Below are positions 1-8,030 of a stretch of 64,000 nucleotides of DNA, in pieces. Location of the stretch: assembly GCF_015291705.1 (NCBI RefSeq), contig NZ_CP030050.1, forward strand, positions 7,378,001 to 7,442,000, given 5' to 3'. Position 1 is the stretch's first letter; each line of letters starts with the position of its first letter. This DNA is from Bradyrhizobium arachidis. Lineage in GTDB: Bacteria; Pseudomonadota; Alphaproteobacteria; Rhizobiales; Xanthobacteraceae. The notes below the pieces were generated by a model. It searched no databases and had not been told where the DNA came from. It saw only the letters and a program-made list of their open reading frames with translations. Both the position numbers and the translations under genes were made by a program.

Positions 1-263
1 AGACCATCGAGACCCGGACGAACCACCGCCGCCAGGTCTTCCAGCGTGAGCCCCGTCCCGAACGGATTGATGCGGACCAGGAACGACCAGTTGCGCGGCC
101 CGCCGCCCAACAGATCCTTCACGGCACCTCGCGCAAAAGCCTTGCGTCCCGGGGCCACGGAGTCCTCGAGGTCGAGGATCAGCGCATCGGCGCCGATGCC
201 GTCCGCCTTGGCGAACTTGCGTTCACTATCGGCAGGCACAAAGAGCAGCGAGCGGAGCTTCAT
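1..263 (-). CDS. HpcH/HpaI-type CoA-ester lyase (citrate lyase beta-like), N-terminal part
   Basis: The gene runs off the left edge, so only about 87 N-terminal residues are visible. They begin MKLRSLLFVPADSERK and contain ALILDLEDSV, the opening strand and metal-site region of the HpcH/HpaI aldolase / citrate lyase beta family, followed by an R-I-N-P motif. Members cleave malyl-CoA, citramalyl-CoA or related hydroxyacyl-CoA esters in the cytosol. The ATG lies inside the stop of the upstream MaoC gene (ATGA overlap), so the two are translationally coupled. A MaoC hydratase beside a CoA lyase is the usual mesaconyl/malyl-CoA-type pairing. The exact substrate cannot be told from this fragment. 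Confidence 0.85.
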   Translation of the reverse strand, partial: MKLRSLLFVPADSERKFAKADGIGADALILDLEDSVAPGRKAFARGAVKDLLGGGPRNWSFLVRINPFGTGLTLEDLAAVVRPGLDG

Positions 264-712
264 GCGGGCCTCCGCATCATCAACCCGCTCCTGCGGCAGT
301 AAACCACTTCCTCGTCGCGCTGATTGAAGCCGCGATGCTCGAACGTCACGATGCCCTGCGTCGGACGCGACTTGCTTTCCCTGACGGCAACGACTTTGGT
401 TTCGGCTCGCAGCGTGTCACCGGCGAACACCGGCCGCGGAAATTTGGTGTCCTCCATTCCGAGATTGCCGACGGTGGTTCCCAGCGTCGTGTCCTGAACC
501 GATAGTCCGATGATCAGGCCGAGCGTGAAGATCGAATTCATCAAGGGCTTCCCGAACTCGGTGCCCTTGGCGTAGTCGTGATCGATATGGACCGCCGCCG
601 GATTGTAGGTCAGCGACGAGAACAGGATGTTGTCCATGTCCGTCACGGTGCGCCGGATTTCATGAACGAAGGTCTGTCCGACCGAGAACTGCTCGAAATA
701 GAGCCCCGCCAT
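260..712 (-). CDS. MaoC-family dehydratase (150 aa)
   Basis: A short single hot-dog-fold protein of normal length for stand-alone MaoC hydratases. The hydratase motif region is seen as N-P-A-A-V-H-I-D-H-D-Y-A at about residues 37-48, followed by G-K-P-L-M-N-S-I-F-T. The family adds or removes water on enoyl-CoA thioesters in the cytosol, and mesaconyl-CoA hydratase-like enzymes have this form. A GAGGCAAG ribosome binding site precedes the ATG at 712. The stop overlaps the start of the CoA-ester lyase gene, giving a two-gene operon. Its promoter gap (713-838) carries the MarR-type palindrome and is shared with the divergent oxidoreductase at 839. Confidence 0.85.
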   Translation of the reverse strand: MAGLYFEQFSVGQTFVHEIRRTVTDMDNILFSSLTYNPAAVHIDHDYAKGTEFGKPLMNSIFTLGLIIGLSVQDTTLGTTVGNLGMEDTKFPRPVFAGDTLRAETKVVAVRESKSRPTQGIVTFEHRGFNQRDEEVVYCRRSGLMMRRPA

Positions 713-806
713 TGCTTGCCTCTTGTCATCTATTTGGAGGGTGAGGCGGCCCGCAGCCGCCGCGATGTCCTTGTCTCCCGACCAAGTTCTACCGTATACT
801 CATATC

Positions 807-820
807 GTACACAAGCGTAC
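807..820. promoter_or_regulatory. Putative MarR operator, copy 1
   Basis: GTACACAAGCGTAC sits in the divergent gap between the MaoC operon and the oxidoreductase gene at 839, only 18 bp before that ATG. It is the exact reverse complement of the copy at 10290-10303. The 14-mer is an imperfect palindrome with GTAC at both ends. Assignment to the MarR protein encoded at 7460 is inferred from co-location. Confidence 0.7.
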
Positions 821-838
821 TATTTATGAGGATCGCTC

Positions 839-1852
839 ATGTCCGCCCGCGAAAATCGACAGGTTCGGCTGACGGCCCGGCCACGTGGGATACCGCAAGC
901 CGAGCATTTTTCACTCATGACGGAGCCCGTGGCCGGACCCGGCAAAGGCGAGATCCTGGTCGAAAACCGCTATCTCTCGGTCGATCCGGCGCAGCGCGGG
1001 TGGGCCAATGATGAGGGGAACTATAGCGCCCCCGTGCCACTCGACACGCCGATGCGCGCGCTGGCCGTGGGGGAAATTATCGAAAGCAATGTGCCGGAGC
1101 TTCGCGCAGGCGAGTTCGTCTATGGATGGTTTGGCTGGCAGCGCTATTGCGTCGCCACACCCGACGCCGTTCTGCGGCGCGTCGTTCCGTCCGCCCTCCC
1201 GCTCAGCGCCAATCTCAGCGTACTCGGCATGAACGGCCTGACCGCCTATCTTGCCTTTCACGGCCTCGGCGATCCCAAGCCCGGCGAGCACGTTCTGGTG
1301 TCGACCGCTGCCGGCAGCGTCGGAAGCTTTGTCGGCCAGCTCGCACGCATTGCCGGATGCCGCGCCGTCGGGCTCACCAGCTCCGCCGACAAGATGGCAC
1401 AAGCCAAGGCCCGCTACGGCTATCAGGACATGATCAACTACCGCGAGGCTGGCGACCTCGGCGCGGCCATTCGCGCGGCGTGCCCTGATGGCAATGACAT
1501 CTTCTTCGACAACACTGGCGGCGCAATCGCCGATGCCGCCATCCGGACCATGCGGCTGCGTGGACGCATCATCCAGTGCGGCACGGCCGCGAACGCGTCC
1601 TGGACTCCCGTCCCGACCGGCCCGCGCCCCGAACGTGAGATCCTCACGCGCAGGCTGCGCTGGTCAGGCTTCATCATCTTCGATCATCTCGCGGAATTCG
1701 ACGCCGCCGCAGCGCGCCTCGCCGAGCTCGCGCTTGCCGGCCAGATCGTCCACGACGAGGAGGTCCTGCCGGGACTGGAGCACGCCCCCAGCGCGATCGC
1801 ACGGCTTTACCGCGGTGAGAACCAGGGCAAGCTGATCATCGCGGTGGACTAA
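839..1852 (+). CDS. NADP-dependent MDR-family oxidoreductase (CurA/prostaglandin-reductase type)
   Basis: A 337-residue zinc-free medium-chain reductase. It has the N-terminal signature Y-L-S-V-D-P-A-Q-R-G, the family motif M-N-G-L-T-A-Y at about 130 and the nucleotide-binding segment ST-A-A-G-S-V-G-S at about 155. These are typical of the COG2130 group that reduces the double bond of alpha,beta-unsaturated ketones or aldehydes with NADPH. It lies alone on the plus strand behind a MarR-type operator, and its 3' end runs into two palindromic repeats facing the convergent SDR gene. In this cluster it could reduce an enone or enoyl intermediate, but the substrate is not known. Confidence 0.85.
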   Translation: MSARENRQVRLTARPRGIPQAEHFSLMTEPVAGPGKGEILVENRYLSVDPAQRGWANDEGNYSAPVPLDTPMRALAVGEIIESNVPELRAGEFVYGWFGWQRYCVATPDAVLRRVVPSALPLSANLSVLGMNGLTAYLAFHGLGDPKPGEHVLVSTAAGSVGSFVGQLARIAGCRAVGLTSSADKMAQAKARYGYQDMINYREAGDLGAAIRAACPDGNDIFFDNTGGAIADAAIRTMRLRGRIIQCGTAANASWTPVPTGPRPEREILTRRLRWSGFIIFDHLAEFDAAAARLAELALAGQIVHDEEVLPGLEHAPSAIARLYRGENQGKLIIAVD

Positions 1853-1899
1853 AGCATGATCCGGAAAAGTGCGGAGCGGTTTTCCGAAGAGATCATGCT
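1853..1899. repeat. Bradyrhizobium-type palindromic repeat (GCATGATC element)
   Basis: A nested inverted repeat: AGCATGATC pairs with GATCATGCT, and inside it CGGAAAA pairs with TTTTCCG. It starts right after the stop of the oxidoreductase gene. I recognise this unit as a high-copy intergenic repeat of Bradyrhizobium and Rhodopseudomonas genomes. It can fold into a hairpin and may help end transcription between the two convergent genes. Confidence 0.75.
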
Positions 1900-1912
1900 C
1901 AAACAACAACCT

Positions 1913-1951
1913 AAAGCGCGATGACGATTCACCCCAATCTCATCGCGCTTT
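1913..1951. repeat. Second palindromic repeat, 12-bp perfect stem
   Basis: AAAGCGCGATGA (1913-1924) pairs perfectly with TCATCGCGCTTT (1940-1951) around a 15-base loop. This is another familiar Bradyrhizobium intergenic element. It sits just outside the SDR stop at 1965 and could act as a bidirectional terminator for the convergent pair. Confidence 0.75.
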
Positions 1952-1964
1952 CGGCGGCGGGCCG

Positions 1965-2840
1965 CTACGCGCTGGCCTTCCGCTTCATCACCTCGGGCAG
2001 TTTCGCGCGATGGAAGCCTTCGAACGGCAGGCTGCGGCTGTGCGGTTCGAGCTTCCATGTCGTGCGGGCATTCGGCGTGCCGCCATCAACGCGGACGCAG
2101 GATCCGGTGATATAGGCGGCCGCCGGCGACAGCAGGTAGGTGATTGCGGCCGATATCTCGGCTTCCGTGCCGAAGCGCTGAAGCGGCACGCCTGCAGTGA
2201 AGTCATGCAGCTTCTTCTGCATCTCCGGCGTGTAGGTATCGAACCCGCTGGAGACGATGCCGCCGGGGGCGACCGCATTGACGCGGACGCCTGAGGATGA
2301 CCATTCGCACGCGGCCGTCTCGGTCAAGGTGAGCATGCCGCCGCGGGCGGCCGCGGAGTGGCCGAACTCGGGCCAGCCATGCCAGATATCGGCGATGATG
2401 TTCACAATCGACCCGCCATTGGCCTCCATCCAGCGATTATAGACTTCGCGCATGAAGATGAAGCCGCCGGTCAGGTTGTTGCGCACGACAGCCTCGAACC
2501 CTTTGGTCGAGATCGTCTTCAAAGGCGCACGAAATTGCCCACCGGCATTGTTGACGAGGCCATCAATACGTCCATAACGCGCGAGCACGGCATCGATCGC
2601 GCCAACCACCATGGCCTCATCGCGGATGTCGCAGGCATGGCTCATCGCCTGTCCGCCATCGTCCTCGATCTCGCGCTGGACCTCGACCAACTTTTCCATG
2701 GTACGGCCGAGAATTGCGACGTTCGCGCCAAGGGCCGCGAGCTCGTGAGCGGTGCAGCGCCCGATCCCGCTGCCACCACCGGTCACGATGATGGTTTGCC
2801 CCTCGAACAGGTCCGGCCTGAACACGGACTGGTATGGCAT
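1965..2840 (-). CDS. SDR-family enoyl/dienoyl-CoA reductase-like protein
   Basis: A 291-residue protein with the Rossmann motif T-G-G-G-S-G-I-G at about 20-27 and N-N-A-G at about 98. The usual Y-x-x-x-K site reads S-A-A-A-R, as in the peroxisomal trans-2-enoyl-CoA reductase / 2,4-dienoyl-CoA reductase branch, where the tyrosine is not in its normal place. The ending C-E-W-S-S-S-G-V-R-V-N-A-V-A-P-G also fits that branch. The ATG at 2840 follows GGGAGACAGGAG; longer upstream reading is not supported. It is divergent from the enoyl-CoA hydratase-like gene at 2964. A role in reducing an unsaturated acyl-CoA is inferred. Confidence 0.8.
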   Translation of the reverse strand: MPYQSVFRPDLFEGQTIIVTGGGSGIGRCTAHELAALGANVAILGRTMEKLVEVQREIEDDGGQAMSHACDIRDEAMVVGAIDAVLARYGRIDGLVNNAGGQFRAPLKTISTKGFEAVVRNNLTGGFIFMREVYNRWMEANGGSIVNIIADIWHGWPEFGHSAAARGGMLTLTETAACEWSSSGVRVNAVAPGGIVSSGFDTYTPEMQKKLHDFTAGVPLQRFGTEAEISAAITYLLSPAAAYITGSCVRVDGGTPNARTTWKLEPHSRSLPFEGFHRAKLPEVMKRKASA

Positions 2841-2909
2841 CTCCTGTCTCCCTTGAAGGTCGTATCGTTGGCCGTTCTCGCTGCGAGGACGGCATTGCAC
2901 TCCATGATC

Positions 2910-2923
2910 GTACACTTTATTAC
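2910..2923. promoter_or_regulatory. Putative MarR operator, weak copy 2
   Basis: GTACACTTTATTAC keeps the left half GTACAC and the final TAC but loses the middle, matching 9 of 14 positions of copy 1. It lies in the divergent gap between the SDR (2840) and the enoyl-CoA hydratase-like gene (2964), the position expected for a shared operator. Confidence 0.4.
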
Positions 2924-2963
2924 TATCTGCCATCAAAGACAATCAACGATGGAGAGCGAGCCC

Positions 2964-3767
2964 ATGACGCAGCCGAGCACCATCACCGTCGAGAGCCGCG
3001 GCGCGATCGATATCCTGACGTTGAACCGGCCGGCCCAGCTCAACGCCGTCTCCCCCGACATGATCGCGGAACTGACCGCCTATTTCTCCGGCCTGCACGA
3101 CCGGCCGACGACGCGCGTCGTGCTATTTCGCGGCAACGGGCCTCAATTCTCCGCCGGCGCCGAGCTCGGATCGGATGCGTTTGCCGCACCCGGCACGGGC
3201 CGCCCTCAACGTCAGCTCAAGATGCAGCAGAACTATTCCGGCGTGATCCGCTTGATGCGGTCGTGTCCGCAGCCGATCATCGGGCTCGTCCACGGCGCAG
3301 CATGCGGCGCCGGATTCTCCTTCGTGCTCGCCTGCGACGTCCGCTTTGCGACGCCGGACGCGCGGATGAACGCCGCCTATATCCGCATCGGCGTCGGAGG
3401 CTGCGACATGGGCTCGGGCTATCTGCTGCCGCGCCTGGTCGGCCTGTCGGTGGCCTCCGAGTTTCTTCTTACTGGCCGCTTCCTCAAGGCTGAACGGGCG
3501 AAAGCGATCGGGCTGGTGAGCGACGTCGTTCCTGCCGAAGATCTTCTCACCAAGGGCCTCGCGCTCGCCGAGGATATGTTGCGCGTGTCGCCGATGGGGC
3601 TGCGCATGACCAAGCAGGCCCTCAACACGCTGATCGACGCGCCGAGCCTCGATGCGGCGCTGATGATGGAGGACCGGCAGCAGGTCATCCTCCTCGAAAC
3701 CGATGATCATGCGGAAGCAGTCGCCGCGTTTCGCGAGCGACGGACTCCGACCTACTCCGACCAATAG
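2964..3767 (+). CDS. Enoyl-CoA hydratase/isomerase-fold protein
   Basis: A 267-residue crotonase-fold protein. The oxyanion-hole segments are F-S-A-G-A-E-L at about 66 and H-G-A-A-C-G-A-G at about 110. Both catalytic glutamates of true enoyl-CoA hydratases are missing: the first position is Ser in G-A-G-F-S, the second is Tyr in N-A-A-Y-I. An Asp is kept in G-G-C-D-M-G-S, as in dienoyl-CoA isomerases. It is therefore more likely an isomerase or other crotonase-type enzyme than a plain hydratase. GGAG nine bases before the ATG at 2964 favours this start over the ATG at 2949. Its stop is one base from the stop of the convergent acyl-CoA synthetase. Confidence 0.8.
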   Translation: MTQPSTITVESRGAIDILTLNRPAQLNAVSPDMIAELTAYFSGLHDRPTTRVVLFRGNGPQFSAGAELGSDAFAAPGTGRPQRQLKMQQNYSGVIRLMRSCPQPIIGLVHGAACGAGFSFVLACDVRFATPDARMNAAYIRIGVGGCDMGSGYLLPRLVGLSVASEFLLTGRFLKAERAKAIGLVSDVVPAEDLLTKGLALAEDMLRVSPMGLRMTKQALNTLIDAPSLDAALMMEDRQQVILLETDDHAEAVAAFRERRTPTYSDQ

Positions 3768-3768
3768 C

Positions 3769-5394
3769 CTACTTTGCTTCGGCAAACGCCGCTGCAAGCT
3801 CGCGCAGTCTAAATTTCTGGATCTTGCCGCTGGCCGTGCGCGGAAGCTCGGCCACAAGCTCAATACGTTCCGGCCAGAATTGCTTCGCCATCCTCGCTTC
3901 GCCGAGATAGGCCTGTACCGCCGTCAGGTCGATCGTGCTGCCGCTGCGAGGCACGATGAATGCACAGCCACGTTCGCCGAGCCGGGCATCCGGAAAACCA
4001 ACGACCGCGACGGCGGAAACCGCGGGATGCTTGTAGAGCAGGTTTTCGATCTCGACGACCGGCACATTCTCGCCGCCACGGATCAGGATGTCCTTCACGC
4101 GTCCGGAGATCCGGATGTATCCGTCCTTGTCCATATAGGCGAGGTCGCCGGAATCGAACCAGCCGTCGCCGTCGAAGGTCGGCAGTTCCGGCCGCTTGTA
4201 ATAGCCCTTGAACATCTGGGCGCCTCGGACCAGCAATCGACCCGGCTCGCCCGCAGGCACCGGATTGCCTTCGGTGTCGACGATCCTGACTTCCATTCCC
4301 TCCAGCGATCGGCCATCCGTGCTCGCCGACTTGTCGGCCGCGCGTGACGGTTCTGTCAGCGTCCCCGACAACACTTCCGTCATGCCCCAGAGCGAGCAGA
4401 CCTTGAGACCGAGTTCACCGGCCGCACGCTCGATCAGAGCCGACGGAATCGGCGCCCCGCCGCACAGGAAGGAGCGCAGGCTCTTCGGCTGCGGCGAACC
4501 ACCTTTCACGGCCTCGCAGATGTCGCTCAGGAACGGCGTCGACGCCGCGGTATAGGTGACCCCTTCCCGAGCCATCAGGCCGACGCCACGCTTGGCTTCC
4601 CAGATGTCCTGAAGGATCATCGTGCCGCCGAGATAGACCGACAACAGGACGATCGCAGCATAGCCAGTCATGTGGCCGACCGGAGAGGCCACCAGCAGCA
4701 CGTCGCTGGAATCAAGACCGAACCGGCCCGACAATGCCTTGCAGCATGCAATCAGTGAGTTCGACGTGTGCATGACGCCCTTGGGCTCGCCGGTCGTGCC
4801 CGACGTGAACATCAGCACGGCCATGTCGTCCGGGCGCAAGCCGGCCGGGAGCTCGCCCGCGTCGGCTGATAGCAGCATCCTCTCAAAACCAGTCTCGCCC
4901 TCGCCGTCGGCAACGATCACGTGCTTCAGATGCGGCAGCTCGGCGCGCATGCCCTGCGCCATCGCCGCGTAGTCGAAGCCGCGATAGCGTTTCGGTACGA
5001 TGAAAACCTTCGCCTGGCAGAAGTTCAGGATGTAGACCAGCTCGCGCTCGCGCAGGATCGGCATCACCGGATTCATGACCGCGCCGATCTTGCTGCATGC
5101 GAACGCTGTGACGACGAACTCCCACCAATTGGGCAATTGCACGGTGACGACATCGCCACGCCCGACGCCGAGCCGCAGCAGCGAACTCGCGGCCCGATTG
5201 GCGAGATCATCCAGCTCCCTATAGGTGAAGCGCGGGGCCTGGTCGCGATCGGCGCGGTCGGCGACCATCGCGACCTTGTCGGGAGCTCTCGCAACGGCTT
5301 CCGTCAGAAGCTGATCGACGGTTTTGTCCAGCCAGTAGCCGGCTTGCCGAAAGTTCGCATGAGACGTGTCTCGTAGGGCCGCGACCACGATCAT
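3769..5394 (-). CDS. AMP-forming acyl-CoA synthetase, cyclohexanecarboxylate-CoA ligase-like
   Basis: A 541-residue member of the adenylate-forming family. The P-loop F-T-S-G-T-T-G-E-P-K-G is at about 200, S-L-W-G-M-T-E at about 333, and the C-terminal A-S-G-K-I-Q-K-F with the catalytic Lys near the end. It activates a carboxylic acid to its CoA ester through an acyl-AMP. The N-terminal region resembles what I recall of cyclohexanecarboxylate-CoA ligase (AliA) and medium-chain acyl-CoA ligases, but the acid cannot be fixed by eye. The ATG at 5394 follows GAGGGAGAA. A MarR-type site lies 61 bp upstream. This is probably the entry step of the CoA pathway encoded around it. Confidence 0.85.
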   Translation of the reverse strand: MIVVAALRDTSHANFRQAGYWLDKTVDQLLTEAVARAPDKVAMVADRADRDQAPRFTYRELDDLANRAASSLLRLGVGRGDVVTVQLPNWWEFVVTAFACSKIGAVMNPVMPILRERELVYILNFCQAKVFIVPKRYRGFDYAAMAQGMRAELPHLKHVIVADGEGETGFERMLLSADAGELPAGLRPDDMAVLMFTSGTTGEPKGVMHTSNSLIACCKALSGRFGLDSSDVLLVASPVGHMTGYAAIVLLSVYLGGTMILQDIWEAKRGVGLMAREGVTYTAASTPFLSDICEAVKGGSPQPKSLRSFLCGGAPIPSALIERAAGELGLKVCSLWGMTEVLSGTLTEPSRAADKSASTDGRSLEGMEVRIVDTEGNPVPAGEPGRLLVRGAQMFKGYYKRPELPTFDGDGWFDSGDLAYMDKDGYIRISGRVKDILIRGGENVPVVEIENLLYKHPAVSAVAVVGFPDARLGERGCAFIVPRSGSTIDLTAVQAYLGEARMAKQFWPERIELVAELPRTASGKIQKFRLRELAAAFAEAK

Positions 5395-5454
5395 TTCTCC
5401 CTCTACTGGTGTCCTTTCCGGCTCATTGCCGGATTATTCATTCGTTATGATACG

Positions 5455-5468
5455 TTACTGTAGCGTAC
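5455..5468. promoter_or_regulatory. Putative MarR operator, copy 3
   Basis: TTACTGTAGCGTAC matches 10 of 14 positions of copy 1, with the right half AGCGTAC intact. It lies upstream of the acyl-CoA synthetase gene, which reads leftward from 5394. Confidence 0.5.
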
Positions 5469-5508
5469 GATTTGGTGCCAATGGTCGAATTGTCGCTTCC
5501 GGCGGTAT

Positions 5509-6309
5509 TCATCGTCCGGAAAACACCGGCTTTCGCTTCTCGACGAAGGCCCTGACGCCTTCCTGCGCATCGGCCGTTCGCGACATCGCGGCGAGCGTCT
5601 GCGCCTCCTCCTCGAGCTGGCTCTCGAACGACCGATCGGCCGTTTGCGAAAACAGACGCTTGATCGCGCCAAACGCCTCGGTCGGGCCAGCCGCAAATTC
5701 CTTTGCGAGCTGCGCAGCCTCGGTCCGCACCGCAGCATCCGGAACGACGAAATCAACCAATCCGAGCGACAGCGCCGTCGCAGCATCGAGCGTCTCGCCG
5801 AGCAGGAAAAACCGCCTTGCGCGCGCGACGCCGATGCGCCGCGTAACGGTCGTGGTCGACCCACTGTCCGGGCTGAAGCCAATCCTGGAGAAGGCAGCCG
5901 AGATCTTCGCCGATTCCGCCATCACCACGAGGTCCGCGGCCGCCATCAGCGATACGCTGCCGCCCGCGACGTTGCCATGAACTGCTGCGACAACGGGGGA
6001 CCGCATGCGCACCATCCTTGCGAGCGCGACGTGAAGATCGGCGGTCCAGGCCTTGATCGTTGCAGGCAGCGCGTCGCCCTGCTTCACCAGCGCCATCAGG
6101 TCGCCGCCCACACTGAACAATCGCCCACGGGCGGATAGCAGCACGGCCCGCACGTCGGCACGCTCGCTCAGCTCAGCAATCGCCAGGCCGAATTCGCGGC
6201 AGAAGTCACCATCGATCGGGTTGCCACGGGCGGGCTGATCCAGAGCGATATGGGCAAGACCACCGTCGATGGTGCATTCAAAGCTCTTGGTCGATATGGC
6301 CAGTCCCAT
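5509..6309 (-). CDS. Enoyl-CoA hydratase/isomerase-fold protein, PaaG-like
   Basis: A 266-residue crotonase-fold protein. Oxyanion segments are F-S-V-G-G-D-L at about 65 and H-G-N-V-A-G-G-S at about 108. The second motif reads I-G-F-S-P-D-S-G, with Asp where PaaG-type isomerases have it, while both hydratase glutamates are absent. An isomerase role on unsaturated CoA esters is therefore more likely than hydration. The ATG at 6309 follows GGGAAGAG; an in-frame ATG 21 bases upstream lacks this spacing. It is 43 bp downstream of the SDR stop at 6353 on the same strand, so both are probably one transcript from the operators near 7313. Confidence 0.8.
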   Translation of the reverse strand: MGLAISTKSFECTIDGGLAHIALDQPARGNPIDGDFCREFGLAIAELSERADVRAVLLSARGRLFSVGGDLMALVKQGDALPATIKAWTADLHVALARMVRMRSPVVAAVHGNVAGGSVSLMAAADLVVMAESAKISAAFSRIGFSPDSGSTTTVTRRIGVARARRFFLLGETLDAATALSLGLVDFVVPDAAVRTEAAQLAKEFAAGPTEAFGAIKRLFSQTADRSFESQLEEEAQTLAAMSRTADAQEGVRAFVEKRKPVFSGR

Positions 6310-6352
6310 TGGCTCTTCCCTTCGATGCATTCAAATCCCGCCCGCCAGAAGC

Positions 6353-7234
6353 TCAGATCGAGCGCGCCTGTTTCTCCTTCTGGACCGACGCTTGAATGGC
6401 TTCGCGCGCACGCTGCCAGTCGGTCGCCGAGAGTTTTGAAAGCCCCGCAAAAGTGCTCGGCGCGGCCAAATGATGCCCGCCATCGATGCTGATCGTGTCC
6501 CCCGTGATGTAGCTTGAGCCATCCGACATCAGGAAGATCAGGAGATTGCGCAGCTCATCCATCTTGCCGAAACGGCGCAGCGGCACCTCCTCGGCCTGGG
6601 TCGCGCCGACGCCCGTCTCGGCGAGCGGATTGAGCTTGTCCCACGCCCCCTCAGTCGGGAACGGGCCAGGCGCGATGGCATTGACGCGGATCCCCTTGGG
6701 TCCCCACTCGACCGCGAGCGACATGGTCATGGCGTGCACGGCGGCCTTCGCCATCGCCGAGGGCACCACATAGGCCGATCCGGTCCACACCCAGGTGACC
6801 AGATTGCTGATGATGCTGCCTGGGAGGCCCGCGGCGATCCACCGCTTGCCGCAGGCAAGCGAGGCATAGAACGAGCCATCCATCACCGTGGAGCGGACCG
6901 CCTCGTAGCCGCGCGGCGAGAGGCTTTCAGTGGGGGCGAGGAAGTTGGCCGCGGCATTGTTGACGAGCCCGGTGAGCGGCCCCTCCGCCCAGATGCTGGA
7001 CATCATAGCCTCTATGCTGTCGGGATCACGCACGTTGGCAAGCAGCGCGGAGACCGTTCCCCCTGACCGTTCGGCGATGTCGCGCACGGCCTGATCGAGA
7101 ACCTCTTTCCTCCGCCCGCAGATGTAGACGTGAGCGCCGTGGGCGGCGAAACCGACTGACATCTCCTTGCCGAGGCCAGTCCCTCCGCCCGTAACCAGGA
7201 TGCGCTTTCCCTTGAGCACAGCAGCATCGAACAT
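6353..7234 (-). CDS. SDR of the 2,4-dienoyl-CoA reductase type
   Basis: A 293-residue SDR with cofactor motif V-T-G-G-G-T-G-L-G near residue 15-25. The segment V-V-P-S-A-M-A-K is almost identical to the S-x-x-x-K site of mammalian DECR1, and P-G-P-F-P-T-E-G-A follows as in that family. At the DECR tyrosine position (15 residues before the Lys) this protein has Trp, so the catalytic details may differ. The expected role is NADPH reduction of a 2,4-dienoyl-CoA in beta-oxidation of an unsaturated or ring-derived acyl chain. The ATG at 7234 with GGAAGGAAG is preferred over the GTG two codons upstream. It is divergent from the MarR gene. Confidence 0.85.
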   Translation of the reverse strand: MFDAAVLKGKRILVTGGGTGLGKEMSVGFAAHGAHVYICGRRKEVLDQAVRDIAERSGGTVSALLANVRDPDSIEAMMSSIWAEGPLTGLVNNAAANFLAPTESLSPRGYEAVRSTVMDGSFYASLACGKRWIAAGLPGSIISNLVTWVWTGSAYVVPSAMAKAAVHAMTMSLAVEWGPKGIRVNAIAPGPFPTEGAWDKLNPLAETGVGATQAEEVPLRRFGKMDELRNLLIFLMSDGSSYITGDTISIDGGHHLAAPSTFAGLSKLSATDWQRAREAIQASVQKEKQARSI

Positions 7235-7312
7235 GGGCACTTCCTTCCTGCGATCGGCTTCCCGTCAGGCGGGCGCTTCTACGTCCAAAGGACCGGCACC
7301 CTGCAAAAACTA

Positions 7313-7326
7313 ATACACTAGCGTAC
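7313..7326. promoter_or_regulatory. Putative MarR operator, copy 4
   Basis: ATACACTAGCGTAC matches copy 1 at 12 of 14 positions. It lies 79 bp before the start of the leftward SDR gene (7234), on the SDR side of the gap shared with the MarR gene. Confidence 0.65.
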
Positions 7327-7398
7327 TTCTTTTGTAAATCCTCGCTCCGCCAAGTAAATCGGGGGATTTCCGCCCGATCCAGCGACCTTTCCTTTAAA

Positions 7399-7412
7399 AT
7401 ACGCTGGTGTAT
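7399..7412. promoter_or_regulatory. Putative MarR operator, copy 5 (autoregulatory)
   Basis: ATACGCTGGTGTAT is the same palindrome in the opposite orientation, with 11 of 14 matches after reverse complementing. It sits 48 bp before the ATG of the MarR gene. Its centre is 86 bp from copy 4, so each of the two divergent promoters could have its own site. Confidence 0.65.
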
Positions 7413-7459
7413 GGTATTAGTTGAACCTCTGCCTCCGGCTCGCCTCAAGGGAAACATCG

Positions 7460-7984
7460 ATGGTTGAACAGCCCGATTGGGATCTTCGGCTTGGATATCT
7501 CATCCATGACGTATCGCGGCTCAGGAGGATGATGTTCGATCGCGCGCTCGCGCCGCTCGGGATCACACGCTCGCAATGGTGGGTCCTGGCGTTCATTTCG
7601 CGCAAGGACGGCCTTCCCCAGGTGCAGCTCGCCAACGAGCTCGACGTCGGCAAGGTCGCCGTCGGGGCCTTGATTGACCGGTTGGAGACATCGGGCTTCG
7701 TGATACGGCAGGCCGATCCGGTCGACCGGCGGATCAAGCGCGTCTATGTCACCAAGCAGGCCCGCGGGTTCCTCGAAAAGCTCCGGAAGGAAACCGACAA
7801 GTTCAATGCAAGGATCGTCAACGGCATCGACCGCAAGCAGCTGGAAGCTGCTTCGGAGGCCCTCCTTGCGATGAAGCACAACCTTCTGGCCATGTCGGAT
7901 GGCACGGAGACCGAGAGCGGCGAGGACGAGGAGGAAGAGGCGCCGCGGTCCAAAACCCGGAAAAAACGGCGGGCGGCGGCCTGA
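7460..7984 (+). CDS. MarR-family transcriptional regulator
   Basis: A 174-residue MarR protein. It has the dimerisation helix at the N-terminus (G-Y-L-I-H-D-V-S-R), the winged-helix core with Q-V-Q-L-A-N-E-L-D-V-G at about residues 55-65, and the wing D-R-R-I-K-R-V-Y-V at about 90. The C-terminus is a charged tail rich in Glu then Arg/Lys (E-D-E-E-E-E followed by K-T-R-K-K-R-R), longer than usual. AGGGAA precedes the ATG at 7460; the TTG at 7421 would only add a non-conserved leader. MarR proteins usually repress and release DNA when they bind a phenolic or acyl-CoA ligand. The repeated palindromes in neighbouring promoters make it the likely master regulator of this region. Confidence 0.9.
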   Translation: MVEQPDWDLRLGYLIHDVSRLRRMMFDRALAPLGITRSQWWVLAFISRKDGLPQVQLANELDVGKVAVGALIDRLETSGFVIRQADPVDRRIKRVYVTKQARGFLEKLRKETDKFNARIVNGIDRKQLEAASEALLAMKHNLLAMSDGTETESGEDEEEEAPRSKTRKKRRAAA

Positions 7985-8030
7985 GGCCAGCCACCCGCCC
8001 GAGGTGCTCCGGGAGGAGTCCTTGGGAAGC

